Below the pieces are notes generated by a model, which made no database searches, was not told where the DNA came from, and was given only the letters and a program-made list of their open reading frames with translations. From NCBI RefSeq assembly GCF_902167145.1, contig NC_050104.1:12298001-12362000 (forward strand): 64,000 nt of DNA, in the 5' to 3' direction. The stretch comes from Zea mays. Lineage: Eukaryota > Streptophyta > Magnoliopsida > Poales > Poaceae. Positions 1 to 9,708 of this stretch are shown piece by piece (the first letter of the stretch is position 1; every line of letters begins with the position of its first letter). Position numbers and translations under genes: made by a program.

Positions 1-137
1 CAGCGAGTCTCACTCCTTGCTGAGCTTAATCTGCACCACAACGGAATCGCCAGGTTCAGAAATCCAAGCGGACGCATATGCCAGATGCGAACAGATTGAG
101 CGGGGCCAGCTCCCGGCACGGCCACGGCACGACCCAC

Positions 138-419
138 ATTGTCCTCGAGCGCGGCGCCGAGCCTGGCGTTGGTCTCCTGCAGCGCGGTATCGAGCAGCAT
201 CACTCGCTCCCGGAGCTCGGCGTTCTCGCGGTCCTTCCCCGTGACCTCCGACCGCAGGCGCACCACCTTCCGCTCCAGGCCGGACACCCTCCCGGACACC
301 GCCAGCGTGGTGATGCGGCGTGCCAGATCCAGCTGCTCGTAGGGGTCCCGCGGCAGCGCCGCCAGGAGCTCATCTGGCAGCACGAAGTTCGCCACCTCCG
401 CGCCGTCGCCCAGTGCCAT
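138..419 (-). pseudogene. Captured 5' exon of an At4g15545-like coiled-coil gene
   Basis: From an ATG at 419 the minus strand reads about 94 codons resembling the N terminus of the plant At4g15545 family, whose function is not established. Recognisable features are a LPDELLAALPRDPYEQLDLA segment, then an RRIT..AVSGRVS stretch, then a charged heptad-like coiled coil ending in ALEDN. The frame stays open to position 1, but after about 138 the residues no longer match the family. Either the exon ends near an AAT|GT at 138 and intron follows, or other sequence is joined there. Only the first exon is present, so no functional product is expected. It lies downstream of the DCP1 fragment in the same orientation. 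Confidence 0.65.
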
Positions 420-627
420 CGCCTCCACCGCCAGATCTCTCCACGAGTGTATAGTAAATGAAACTATAAAATCGGTAGTCATCAATTTTCAGTTATGAAG
501 TTACAAAATACCCACATCCCAAGTTACATCCTACAACCTGTATATATACATTGTAATTGAATTACACATAACAACTCCATACCCACCAGCATATGTGGAA
601 GTAGAACAAGCAAGGGAGAAACTTTAC
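420..627. other. Helitron interior, no gene seen
   Basis: Between the At4g15545-like exon and the DCP1 exon is AT-rich sequence without coding signal, presumably intron or 5' flank carried along by capture. Confidence 0.5.
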
Positions 628-772
628 CTTCCAAAAAGGCTTGTGACAGCTTCACAGTAATATTGGTTATCAAACCAAATACCATTTACTTCTTGGGCAC
701 CATCTTGGTACAACAAATATGGTGGCTGAGTTTCGTATTCAAAATCGCGTGATAGGTCCTTCACCAAATTAT
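628..772 (-). pseudogene. DCP1: Captured internal exon of mRNA-decapping subunit DCP1
   Basis: A 145-bp exon reads in one frame on the minus strand with the DCP1 EVH1-domain signature: DNLVKDL, DFEYETQPPYLLYQ, AQEVNGIWF, then a CEAVTSLF segment. DCP1 is the activator of the DCP2 decapping enzyme in cytoplasmic mRNA decay. The exon edges are preserved: a pyrimidine-rich acceptor ending in AG (774-773) and a GTAAAG donor (627-622). The first codon is completed by a base from a previous exon. No other DCP1 exon was found, so this is a single captured exon with flanking intron. Several substitutions relative to conserved family positions suggest it is no longer under selection. Confidence 0.8.
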
Positions 773-2162
773 CTGTCAAGAAGACACAATTAAACTTTTC
801 AATTAGGAATCTGGTACAACGATCAACTTGAATCCACATGTATCAGTTTAACAGCACAATATGAAAATTGAAGAAGACAGAAAAAATTCCGAGACATTAA
901 GCATTAACCCACATAATTAAATACCATAATAGCAGACCTTCATGTATGGAATAGAGCTGTTTAATATTTAGTTCTGAAAAAATCTAAGCAGTAGCAGCAG
1001 CGAGGCCGAGCGTCATTGAAATTGATGATTGTTGATTGCACACTATAGGTCTGTTGTGTATAGCACATGCAAACAGATCATCGTGAACTAAGTCTAATTG
1101 CTACACTCTGATCCCAAATATGAGTGAATAGCCATCTTACAGTCCAATCAAATAGAGGTACATCAGCAAATCCAATGCAATTATTTTATGTCCACTTTAT
1201 TGTGTTTTCCCTATCTAAACACACCCAACAATGAATGAAGTAGGCAAGATAACTACTTTATCTGTAACAATTGGACATTATAATTCAGTGTAAGTAGCTG
1301 CAACCATCGATCTGTTATAGGCAAAAACAGAATATATATTGTTGATTTATCTCATCAATAGGAAGCCATAGTAGACATCGAATCTATGGGTGACCTTAAT
1401 ACAGAAGCTGAGAAAAATTGGTAGGCCTGTGAGGGTAAAGCGCGCACACTCTAACCAATCTGAGAGAAGGTTCCTTTGGCAAGGGTTCACATAACGACAC
1501 CACTTTGTGGCCACTAAGGACCTTAACTATATGTAGTTGACAAGCAATCTCAGAAAATAATTAGCTTTGCAATTGCATTAATAGCAATTAGCTAATCTAA
1601 GAACATAGGCATGTTATAACTGTAAATCTTCATCCCGTTTAATATTTAACCAGCATGATACATCTGTTTAATTTGTAAACCTGTTATTTATCATTTAGTC
1701 AATGAAAAATCATGGAAAGTTATAATCAAATGTAAAGTTTGAACATGCAAATACATTTTGGGGATGGATGGATTTGTGCCGATCTTTAGAAAATGGTAAA
1801 GAGTTGTGATTCTGTTCATAAGAGAGAAAGAAATTATCAAAAGATTACTTGATAGATGTTGCACATAAGATATCTTTGCCTTTCTCCAAGATCATGGTGT
1901 AGAAATCCTGATAATTTAATTGTGCGTATTTGGATCTGGTTAGTGCAAAGAGTTTTGTGCATCAGTGGAGTCAAACTTTTTTCAAACGTTTGGAAGAGGT
2001 TGAATAAAAAACAATTGGCAAAAAATGCTATATTACCTAGACATCCAAATAGGAGAGTTGAAATGCAGTGCATCAAATCGAACTGCTTAGATGTTTTTAG
2101 AATTGAATGTGCCCAGCAGTAGCAGCGAGGATGAGGGAGACGGCATGAGGAGTTTGACTCAC
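773..2162. other. Helitron interior, AT-rich intron-like sequence
   Basis: About 1.4 kb of AT-rich sequence without a supportable exon. It probably consists of DCP1 and ARF intron captured with the exons. Confidence 0.45.
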
Positions 2163-2279
2163 CTGCTCGTTGTGGCCCTACGGGAAGTACACGACACATG
2201 TGCCGATGGTGGGGAGGCAGACAAGAGACAAGCGGGCCGGCACACGCGTGTCATAGCTCCGAGTTGAGGCACTTCTTCT
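2163..2279 (-). pseudogene. Captured exon of an auxin response factor (ARF), broken
   Basis: On the minus strand a 117-bp exon lies between a TCTGCAG acceptor (AG at 2281-2280) and a CAG|GTGAG donor (GT at 2162-2161). It carries the conserved ARF N-terminal signature that precedes the B3 DNA-binding domain: a KKCLNSEL segment, HACAGPLVS, then VVYFP and GH.EQ. ARFs are nuclear transcription factors that bind auxin response elements. Three lesions are visible: a stop in place of the Trp before HACAG, an extra segment that shifts frame after PLVS, and a stop in place of the Gln after YFP. It is a non-functional captured fragment. Confidence 0.72.
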
Positions 2280-3290
2280 CTGCAGACCACAGTGCACCAT
2301 CGTAAGCAAAAAAACAAATTGATCCTAAAACCAACAGCACATCATAGGGAAGCGAAACCTATCCAGTAGTCACTGACACACTTCGCATGTGGAGTCGTCC
2401 ATTGCCGCGGCGAGGGAAAGCACCTAGGTCTGCTTGGTCTGCTCCTCCACCACCGACTCGTTGATGGATGAGGAAGAGGACGACACGGCCACCATCGTCG
2501 TCGCTTCCGCTTCAACGGTCAGGAGAGGAGCGGACGGATCTCCAGTGCTTGGGCTTGGGCTGCGCTGGTGGGGAGCGGTCGTCCTCTCGATCCCCCATTG
2601 GTGGAGCATCTCGATCCCAGGCTGCCTGCGTCGAGGCCCCAGAGCTACGTCCACCGGATCAGGATCCCGCGGGAGCGAGTGGCGCGGCGGTGGCGACGAC
2701 GTTGGGGGAGGGGCGGTGGAGGCAAAGGGAGGAGGGGAGGCGGAGAGAGGTCGCGTCGGCGGTGGAGGGTGATCCCGCATGGGGAGAGAACGCACGGGGA
2801 GTGTGGGGATGGTTGCGCACGGAGGTGGGGCGGTTGTGCACGGGGAGTGTGGGGATGGTTGCGCACGCACGGGGAGGCCGACGCACGAAGTGAACGCTGG
2901 GCCACACGCTGGGCTGGCAATGGATACTGGGCCGAGGAGAGGCGCTGGCAATGGATACTGGGCCGCACTTTGAAGAGGAGGGGCGCTGGGCCGCACGAAC
3001 GCTAGGACATATGCGCTGGTATGGAATTTATTTGATTAGTACCATATCGGCCACTGAGAGAGGCGGAACGTGGCTTATAAGCGTTGTTGTGGATCATCTG
3101 TTGCTTACTCTAACTCCTCCAACTCTGGTGCCACACCAACGTATGTTTTTTGCGCAGGGCTGAATTTGGAGGGTGTGTACGGCCTATGGGGCCCACATGT
3201 AGGAGGCGTATAGACAGAACAGGTCCCACGGTTCAGAGGCAGAACGGCCGTTGGCAGAACATGTCAGAGGCAGAACGGCAGACTACTATT
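2280..3290. other. Helitron interior, GC-rich segment with short repeats
   Basis: From 2396 to about 3000 the sequence is strongly GC-rich and contains overlapping open frames on both strands. A unit of roughly 29 bp (CACGGGGAGTGTGGGGATGG plus flank) occurs at about 2796 and 2838, and a CTGGCAATGGATACTGGGCC unit occurs at about 2916 and 2945. The low-complexity Pro/Ser-rich translations match nothing recognisable. It may be the 5' exon or leader of the ARF gene, because it lies just upstream of the ARF exon on the same strand. Confidence 0.35.
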
Positions 3291-3313
3291 GCTTACTTAA
3301 TAAGTAGTAGAGA

Positions 3314-3936
3314 TTACATGGAGAAGCTAGCGACGCCGGCGACCTTTTACTTCACTAACTATGTTAGAGTAGAGCGCGTGTCTTTGGCTGTGTGCGTATT
3401 AGAGAGGAGCCTATCGACAAACATTGGTTCACGTGTCAGTCCTCTCTCGGTTTATGTACGCGGTATAAAAGAGGCCATAACCATAGAAGTTGTTGCGCCT
3501 TCAATCAGAAAACGCGTGAAAAAGATTCTAGATTAACCCCTTGGTTGAGTCAGATGAGATCAATCCTAATATTCTCCTCTTTGATCTCTTCCTTACTTGT
3601 TTATACACAGAACTTTGCAATCCTTCCTCTTCGATAAAATGGTACTCCAAGACCATGACGTCACAACAACCTGAAATCCATGACTATAATATATAATTCG
3701 GCCAAGGTATTCAACATTTCGGTCTTCTCCCCATTGCTTTTTTTCGTAATGCAACGATATCTTCACAAAATTGGGATTGACCATGGCATGGTTCTCCTCT
3801 AGGACACTCTAGGCCCTAAGAAATTTGCTTATAGCCAGACCCTAGAAAAGGAGAAAACAAAAAATCATTTAGCGATCGAAGCTTGTATAAAGAATGTATA
3901 GACAAAGTAGAATAGGAACAAACCTTCGAGGGTAGA
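3314..3936. other. Background sequence outside the Helitron, no gene
   Basis: Host-side flank of the Helitron. A TATAAAA at 3464-3470 followed by unremarkable sequence could be a relic promoter or LTR, but no element borders were found. Confidence 0.3.
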
Positions 3937-4072
3937 TCAAGAGAGGTGTCCTCGTCTGCATCAAGGGAGATCAAGGGAGGTGTCCTCATCCCTTGATATA
4001 CCATCCCTTGATCTACCAAAGAGTACAGACATGAGACATGATAGATCAAGGGAGGTATCCTCATCTACATCA
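3937..4072. repeat. Short local repeat, about three copies
   Basis: A motif close to ATCAAGGGAGGTGTCCTCATC recurs imperfectly three to four times across this interval, partly overlapping inverted copies of CATCCCTTGAT. Confidence 0.5.
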
Positions 4073-4539
4073 ACACCAAGCATCGAAGTTGCCCCTAGCG
4101 GTACGATCCATGAGGCTCTTCACCCACTTTGCAGGGGGCTCAAAATTTATAATGTTAGTGCGTAGAGGACTAAGTAGACTTGTAGGTGTTATCTTTGTCA
4201 TTGTCTTGAGCACCTGCATTGTCCTTGGGATGTCTTCACTGACCACAATCTTTTTGGTGGTCTCATAAGCTTTTCTCATCTTTGGTCACTTTTGGAAGTT
4301 CTGCCTTCAACGTAACGACATTAAATTGTTTTTGCCTTTTCAAGTCCTGATTTGCCTTCTTTTGTCCAACACATTTACTTCATGTTTTCTTTTTTATTCT
4401 AGTCTCCTCATCCTTTGCAAGCTTCAAATGTCTGGGTATTTGAGCCCATACACCTCATACTCTATTGAACCTCCAAGTCCCCCGACTACTGAAAGCTTCA
4501 GTTAACGATCTATCTTCTCTTGTTATTTAGTTCCCGAGT

Positions 4540-4880
4540 ATTTCATTGGGGATTGTCTTAGTAGCAGAAAGTCATTCTTTGCAAGGCCTTAAAAATTTGA
4601 TGAGGGATTGAAACTTGTAGGGTAGCAAAATAAGTTCCATGTTAGCAATGTTTCTTTTCGTCTCCTCTTTGTCATCGGGCTTCGGCATCGACCATCCATC
4701 CTTAATGAGAAACACATGGTAGACTATGTGTTCTTGCATTATGTCCCATGTGTGCATATTCTCGTAAATGATGTTGTAGGCGATCATCTTCATTTGTTCA
4801 ACACCACTAGAGTTGTAGAGTGTGCGCTTGATTCTGTAGGAGGGACTCAGGGAGTCAGGATCAGCTACTTCATCTCCGGG
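4540..4880 (-). pseudogene. Decayed transposon antisense-gene fragment, related to the gene in element B
   Basis: On the minus strand this reads a fragment whose order of motifs matches the middle of the opposite-strand gene of element B (20873-24092): a MQEHIVYHVF..DGWSMPKP segment resembles IQEHIAFRVWPLADNWEMPK there, followed by a hydrophobic stretch. After an in-frame stop near 4569 comes a SATKTIPNEILG segment resembling the SIETLSDELLG region. The similarity is low but collinear. It is a relic of an older element carrying the same gene family. Further frame fragments to about 4070 may belong to it but could not be aligned. Confidence 0.45.
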
Positions 4881-4893
4881 TTGGAAGTGAGAG

Positions 4894-5890
4894 TGTAACA
4901 CCTTGAATTTGGGGTATAAAATTTCTTTTCTAATACCCACCAAATTCAGGTGTTACTCTCTCATTTCTTTGCTTTCCTTCTCTTTTTTCTAAAAATGGAG
5001 AATTATTTTGTTTTATATTGGCGTAAACCTGGTGAAGTGAGCCCTAGAGGCAATTTGGTTGTTGCATTCATGCCGTTGCATGGTGTTTCTAAGTGCAAAA
5101 TGTGTTTGAAACATGTTAATATATCTTATAGAAGCTCTCGGTAAATTTTCATATTTTCGGAATAGTTTTCTATTTCCAGAAACCAAAATCTATTTATTTG
5201 AGGTACTTAAAATGGTTTTAGAAACTCTAATATGTTTTTTGAGTTCGTTAGGTGCCAAAACATTTCTAGAAGTTTTTCTGGAATTTTTGGAAGCATCTAT
5301 AAAATTTTGAGCACAAAATATGGATTTCTAGGCTATTCTAAATTTTATAAATAGTAAAATCCGAATTTGGCACGAATTTTTTTCTCATCCGAACACCAAC
5401 TATATATATATATATATATGCCCAGCTTCTCCTCATCGATCACTTTCTGATTCACAAAACGGTTTCCTCAAATTCATTTCCCAGCTCCCGAAATTGCTCG
5501 TCGAAGTTCGGAGTGGTTCCAACTTCGGCGACAACTCCGACGAGCAATTAATTCCAATCCGTGCATCGTCGGCGGAATCTGAGAGTACCGCTGCATTCGG
5601 ATTGTCGAGGGCTTCGTCTCGGTGCGTCCAGTTTGTCGAGCAGACATCCGAATCTCCGTCAACCGATGGTTTCCTCCTCGGCTCCGGTGAGGGTTACTTT
5701 TCCGTTTTATTCCCCCATGGAAGTTCCCCTGCCCTGCAGCCCACCCCGGCCCCGACGACGCGGACCCCCGGCCTGGCGGCACGGCCCTCGGCCCTGCGCG
5801 CGCGGCGGTGGCCCAGCCGCACGACCGGCCGACCGGCCTCCCCTGCCCCCCCCCCCCCGCGCGGCCTCCCCCCAGGCGCGACCCTCATGG
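4894..5890 (+). mobile_element. Probable LTR remnant of a Del/Tekay-type gypsy element
   Basis: Begins TGTAACACCTTGAATTTGGGG, a start typical of Del-lineage LTRs. About 30 bp later lies the inverted partner ACCAAATTCAGGTGTTAC, giving a terminal hairpin. It interrupts the decayed gene at its left. A GC-rich tract to about 5890 resembles the 3' part of such LTRs. No right border or target duplication was found, so the right limit is approximate. Confidence 0.35.
5401..5419. repeat. (TA)n microsatellite
   Basis: Uninterrupted TA dinucleotide run of about nine units. Confidence 0.9.
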
Positions 5891-6476
5891 GGTTAGTTCG
5901 TTTTCAATAACAATCTCAAACCACGAGGATAATTTCTAGTTATTTTTTGGTCAAGAAGATTGAAATAATTCGAAGAACTTTTACCTTCGGTCAATAAATC
6001 CCCATCAAACTACTTTCACTACCCATATGTGAGTTGGAATTATATAGAGCCGAAGGTGATTAAAGTGAAGCTTTGGTGATGGCAGTGAAAGACTTCATCT
6101 AGAAGCAATGCCCAAAATAAGCCTTGTCTAAGAGAAGACGCGTGTGACATGGTTGTGCGGTGAAATGTCAGAAATGTACACCCCCTATTGTGAAGCGTTA
6201 CTATGTAAGAGGAGGGGGTAAAATGTAATTTCACATAAGATTATACATGAGCTTGATCCTATAAATTGGTGAACAATAAAACCACTAGAACGGTTAGCCA
6301 TTTGTGTGATTTGTGTCTTCCTTTACTCTCGAGTCATTTAAGAGCCTTCGAAGGTATAATATCATCACAAAACTTTGCAATTGTGATTGTTAGCGTCATC
6401 TAAGTTTTTTATGTTCAAAGCTTATACTTATCTATACTATACGCCTTTTTCCTTGAACTATTATATGTTTGAAAAA
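5891..6476. other. Background left of element A, no gene
   Basis: AT-rich sequence with no recognisable coding or structural signal. It is interrupted at 6477-6481 by the insertion of element A and resumes at 18934. Confidence 0.4.
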
Positions 6477-6481
6477 CCATG
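6477..6481. repeat. Target site duplication of element A (left), CCATG
   Basis: The same five bases follow the right LTR at 18929-18933. Confidence 0.93.
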
Positions 6482-8275
6482 TGTCGACGTCTCGAGACCG
6501 GGGGGTCCCTAAGCCGACGAGTGAGTGTGCCGCGTGCCCCAGCCCAGATGGGTCGAGCGCGTGGGCGAGCGCGAAGGGGGGAAGCGAGGTGGCCGGAGAC
6601 GGGCGTGAGAGAGGTGGAAATCCCGCGGCCTTCGTGTTCGTCCCGCGCCCAGGTCGGGTGCGCTTGCAGTAGGGGGTTACAAGCGTCCACGCGGGTGAGG
6701 GAAGCGAGCGGCCCCAAGAGAGCGCCTGCCCCGTCCTCGTCCCCGCGCGGCCAACCTTCTCTAAGAAGGCCCTGGTCCTTCCTTTTATAGGCGTAAGGAG
6801 AGGATCCAGGTGTACAAATGGGGTGTAGCAGAGTGCTACGTGTCTAGCGGGGGGAGAGCTAGCGCCCTAAGTACATGCCAATGTGGCAGCCGGAGAGATC
6901 TTGGCACCCTGCTGGTGTGGTGTCGCGGCTGTCGGAGGAGCAACGGAGCCTGGCGGAGGGACAGCTATCGGAGCGGTTGGGTCCTTGCTGACGTCCCCCT
7001 GCTTCCGTAAGGGAGCTGAGAGCCGCCGTCGTCACAGGGCTAGCGGGGCGCCATCATTGCCTATCTGGCGGAGCTAGCCAGATGGGACACCGGTCTCGTT
7101 CTCTGTGGCCCGAGTCGGCTCGGGGTAGAGTGATGATGGCGCTTCCTGTTGACGTGGCGGGCCTGTGCCCTAGGTCGGGCGACGTGGAGGCTCCTCCGAA
7201 GCCGGGGTTGAATCTGTCTTCCATGGCCGAGGCCGAGCCCGAGCTCCTGGGTCGGGCGAGGCGGAGGTTGTTCGGCAGAGGCCAGGGCGGAGTCCGAGCC
7301 CTGGGGTCGGGCGAAGCGGAGTTCGTCGTCTTCTGGGGCTGAGCCCGAGTCTGAGCCCTGGGTCGGGCGGAGCGGAGTTCGCCGTCTTTCGGGGCCTTAG
7401 TCTGAGTCCGAGCCCTGGGTCGGGCGGAGCGGAGTTCGCCGTCTTCTGGGGCCTTAGCCCGTGTCCGAGCCCTGGGTCGGGCGGAGCGGAGTTCGCCGTC
7501 TTCCAGGGCCTTAGCCCGAGTCCGAGCCCTGGGTCAGGCGGAGCGGAGTTCGCCGTCTTCCGGGGCTTTAGCCCGAGTCCGAGCCCTGGGTCGGGCGGAG
7601 CGGAGTTCGCCGTCTTCCGGGGCCTTAGCCCGAGTCCGAGCCCTGGGTCGGGCGGAGTGGAGTTCGCCGTCTTCCGGGGCCTTAGCCCGAGTCGGAGCCC
7701 TGGGTTGGGCGGAGCGGAGTTCGCCGTCTTCCGGGGCTTTAGCCCGAGTCCGAGCCCTGGGTCGGGCGGAGCGGAGTTTCCTATGGCGCCTTTGGCAAGG
7801 CCTGACTGCCTGTCAGTCTCACTCTGTCAAGTGGCACTGCAGTCGGAGTGGCGCAGGCGGCGCTGTCCTTCTGTCAGACCGGTCAGTGGAGCGGCGAAGT
7901 GACGACGGTCACTTCGGCTCTGCCGGGGGGCGCGCGTCAGGATAAAGGTGTCAGGCTACCTTTGCGTTAAATGCTCCTGCGACTCGGTCGGTCGGCGCGG
8001 CGATTTAGTCAGGGTTGCTTCTTAGCGAAGGCAAGGCCTCGGGCGAGCCGGAGATGTGTCCGCCGTTAAAGGGGGGGGCCTCGGGCGAGACGGAAACCCC
8101 TCGGGGTTGGCTGCCCTTGCCCGAGGCTAGGCTCGGGCGAGGCGTGATCGAGTCGCTCGTATGGACTGATCCCTGACTTAATCGCACCCATCAGGCCTCT
8201 GCAGCTTTATGCTGATGGGGGTTACCAGCTGAGAATTAGGCGTCTTGAGGGTACCCCTAATTATGGTCCCCGACA
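6482..8275 (-). repeat. Element A 3' LTR
   Basis: Minus-strand ends are TGTCGGGG and TCGACA. It contains nine tandem 57-bp units (7292-7778). It is near-identical to the LTR at 17134-18928. Confidence 0.95.
7292..7778. repeat. 57-bp tandem repeat in element A 3' LTR, about nine units
   Basis: Unit begins GTCCGAGCCCTGGGTCGGGC and ends in TTAGCCCGA. The unit length is a multiple of three and lacks stops in several frames, which explains the long non-coding open frames here. Confidence 0.92.
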
Positions 8276-8291
8276 GTAGCCCCCGAGCCTC
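8276..8291 (-). other. Element A polypurine tract
   Basis: Minus-strand purine-rich GGCTCGGGGGCTAC lies immediately before the 3' LTR. It would prime plus-strand DNA synthesis. Confidence 0.75.
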
Positions 8292-9563
8292 GAAGGGAGT
8301 GTTAGCACTCGCTTGGAGGCTTTCGTCGCACTTTTTTGCAAGGGGACCAGCCTTTCTCGGTTGCATTTTGTTCCGGTGGGTGCGCGCGAGCGCACCCGCC
8401 GGGTGTAGCCCCCGAGGCCTCGGAGGAGTGGTTTCACTCCTTCGAGGTCTTATTGCCTTGCGTAATGCTTCGGCTGGTCTGGTTGTTCCCTCATGCGAGC
8501 AGGCCGTAGCCCGGGTGCACGGTCGGGGCCCAAGTTCTCGGGCTGGTATGCTGACGCTGTCAACGGTTTGGCCGGAGCCGGGTTTGCGAGAGCAGCCCCC
8601 GAGCCTCTGCACAGGGCGAGAGGGCGATCAGGGACAGACTCGGCTTTTTTACATACGCCCCTACGTCGCCTTTCCGCAAGGAGGAGGGGGGAGAGCGCCA
8701 TGTTACCCTCGATGGGCACCGAACATGGTGTCTCCGGTGAGCTGCAAGCGGGTAATCCGAGTGGACGTCCGTGCCCCGTTCGTTGGGGGTCGGCTAGGGG
8801 CCCAGAGGCACTCCCAAAAGTACCTGCGGGTGATCTGCCGGACCCGGTCCCCTGGCGACGGGGTCCGAGGGCTCGATGCCTCCCTCCGATGGGATTCCGT
8901 TACAAGATCGCTCCCGCTGGTCTCGGAAATGTCCTAGGGTACCTTGGGAGCGCAGCCCGAGCCTTGGTTATGTATCGAACGTACCCCTGGTCATCCCTCG
9001 CTCGGCGTCTGAGGCGACTGTGAACCCTTCGGGGGCCAGCCTTCGAACCCCTGATCAGTAATGGGCGCGGAGCCCGAGTAGCCTGAGGCGGCCGTGGAAC
9101 CCTTCGGGGGGCCGGCCTTCGAACCTCTGACCAGTAGTGGGTGTCGGGCCCACGCGATCTGAGGCGGCTGTTGAACCCTTCGGGGGGCCAGCCTTCGAAC
9201 CTCTGATCAGTAAGGAGGCTCGGAGCCTGGTTCCTTCACGGGGAAGGATCCCTTTCGGGGTATCCCCCTTTCCCGGTCCCTGTCGCAAGAGATAGAGAAA
9301 AGAGGAAAAAGGGAAAAGGATACGAAACCGAACGACGCGACATACCTTTTTTGGCGCGGTTATTTCGGCGAAGGCGAAGCGTCGCCCGTTGCTCCTGCCA
9401 GAAGTGCCACCTGTCCAATTGCGGAGTTAATGCGACGGGGCGAGTAGTTGGCGGGGCTGCCGTTGCGCGTGCGCGAGCCGTTCGAGGAGCGGCCGTTTCG
9501 CTTCGCGTTTTTGAATCCCGCGTCCGGTCCGGGCGGAACGTTGGAACTGTCTTCGCCTTGGTC
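8292..9563. other. Element A non-coding spacer between 3' LTR and antisense gene
   Basis: GC-rich, without a convincing gene. It is collinear in reverse with 48558 down to about 47340 in element D, showing that the two families share this spacer. It includes a hairpin GGGTGCGCGCGAGCGCACCC near 8377 and the 75-bp repeats at 9028-9212. Confidence 0.6.
9028..9212. repeat. Tandem repeat of about 75 bp, two and a half copies
   Basis: Units starting TTCGGGGG at 9028, 9103 and 9179, each with GGCC.GCCTTCGAAC and CTGA.CAGTA. The same repeat recurs in reverse at about 47636-47850 in element D. Confidence 0.82.
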
Positions 9564-9572
9564 TTTATATAC
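9564..9572 (+). promoter_or_regulatory. Probable TATA box of the element A antisense gene
   Basis: TTTATATA lies about 140 bp upstream of the ATG at 9709 in otherwise GC-rich sequence, on the strand opposite the element. Element B has a TATA-like box at a matching distance. Confidence 0.55.
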
Positions 9573-9708
9573 CCCGGAGAGGGTCCGGTGATGGTTCTTT
9601 GCTCTGCTTCCTGCCTGCCCCTTAGGTTTTCGCAACCCGAGAGATCTAGCCAGAGAAGAGAGAACCGCCCTTCCTGCCCTTCGCGCCGCCATCCCCTTTA
9701 GCTTGGTG

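Larger units (their letters stand above)
1..3313 (-). mobile_element. Helitron, 5' part (3' end outside window)
   Basis: Read on the minus strand, the element begins at 3313 with TCTCTACTACTTATTAAG, directly after an A. This is the 5' terminus expected of a maize Helitron inserted into an AT dinucleotide. Helitrons move by a rolling-circle mechanism, leave no target duplication, and in maize often carry host gene pieces. Three exon fragments from unrelated genes lie inside (2163-2279, 628-772, 138-419), all on the minus strand like the element, which fits transcript-sense capture. No Rep/helicase sequence was seen, so it is probably non-autonomous. The CTRR/hairpin 3' end must lie left of position 1. 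Confidence 0.75.

Noticed and set aside
1421..1520. Possible tRNA or organelle-derived fragment in the Helitron
   Set aside because: No cloverleaf or recognisable organelle gene could be made out.
2424..3005. Pro/Ser-rich proteins in the GC-rich Helitron block
   Set aside because: Overlapping open frames on both strands with low-complexity content and no family signature.
3150..3536. Plus-strand open frame spanning the Helitron border
   Set aside because: It crosses the Helitron terminus at 3313, so it cannot be one ancestral gene, and no family is recognisable.
7292..7778. CRISPR-like array
   Set aside because: The repeats are directly tandem with no unique spacers, in a eukaryotic LTR.
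7082..7902. Open frames in the element A LTR
   Set aside because: Same 57-bp repeat artefact; the low-complexity translation repeats with the unit.
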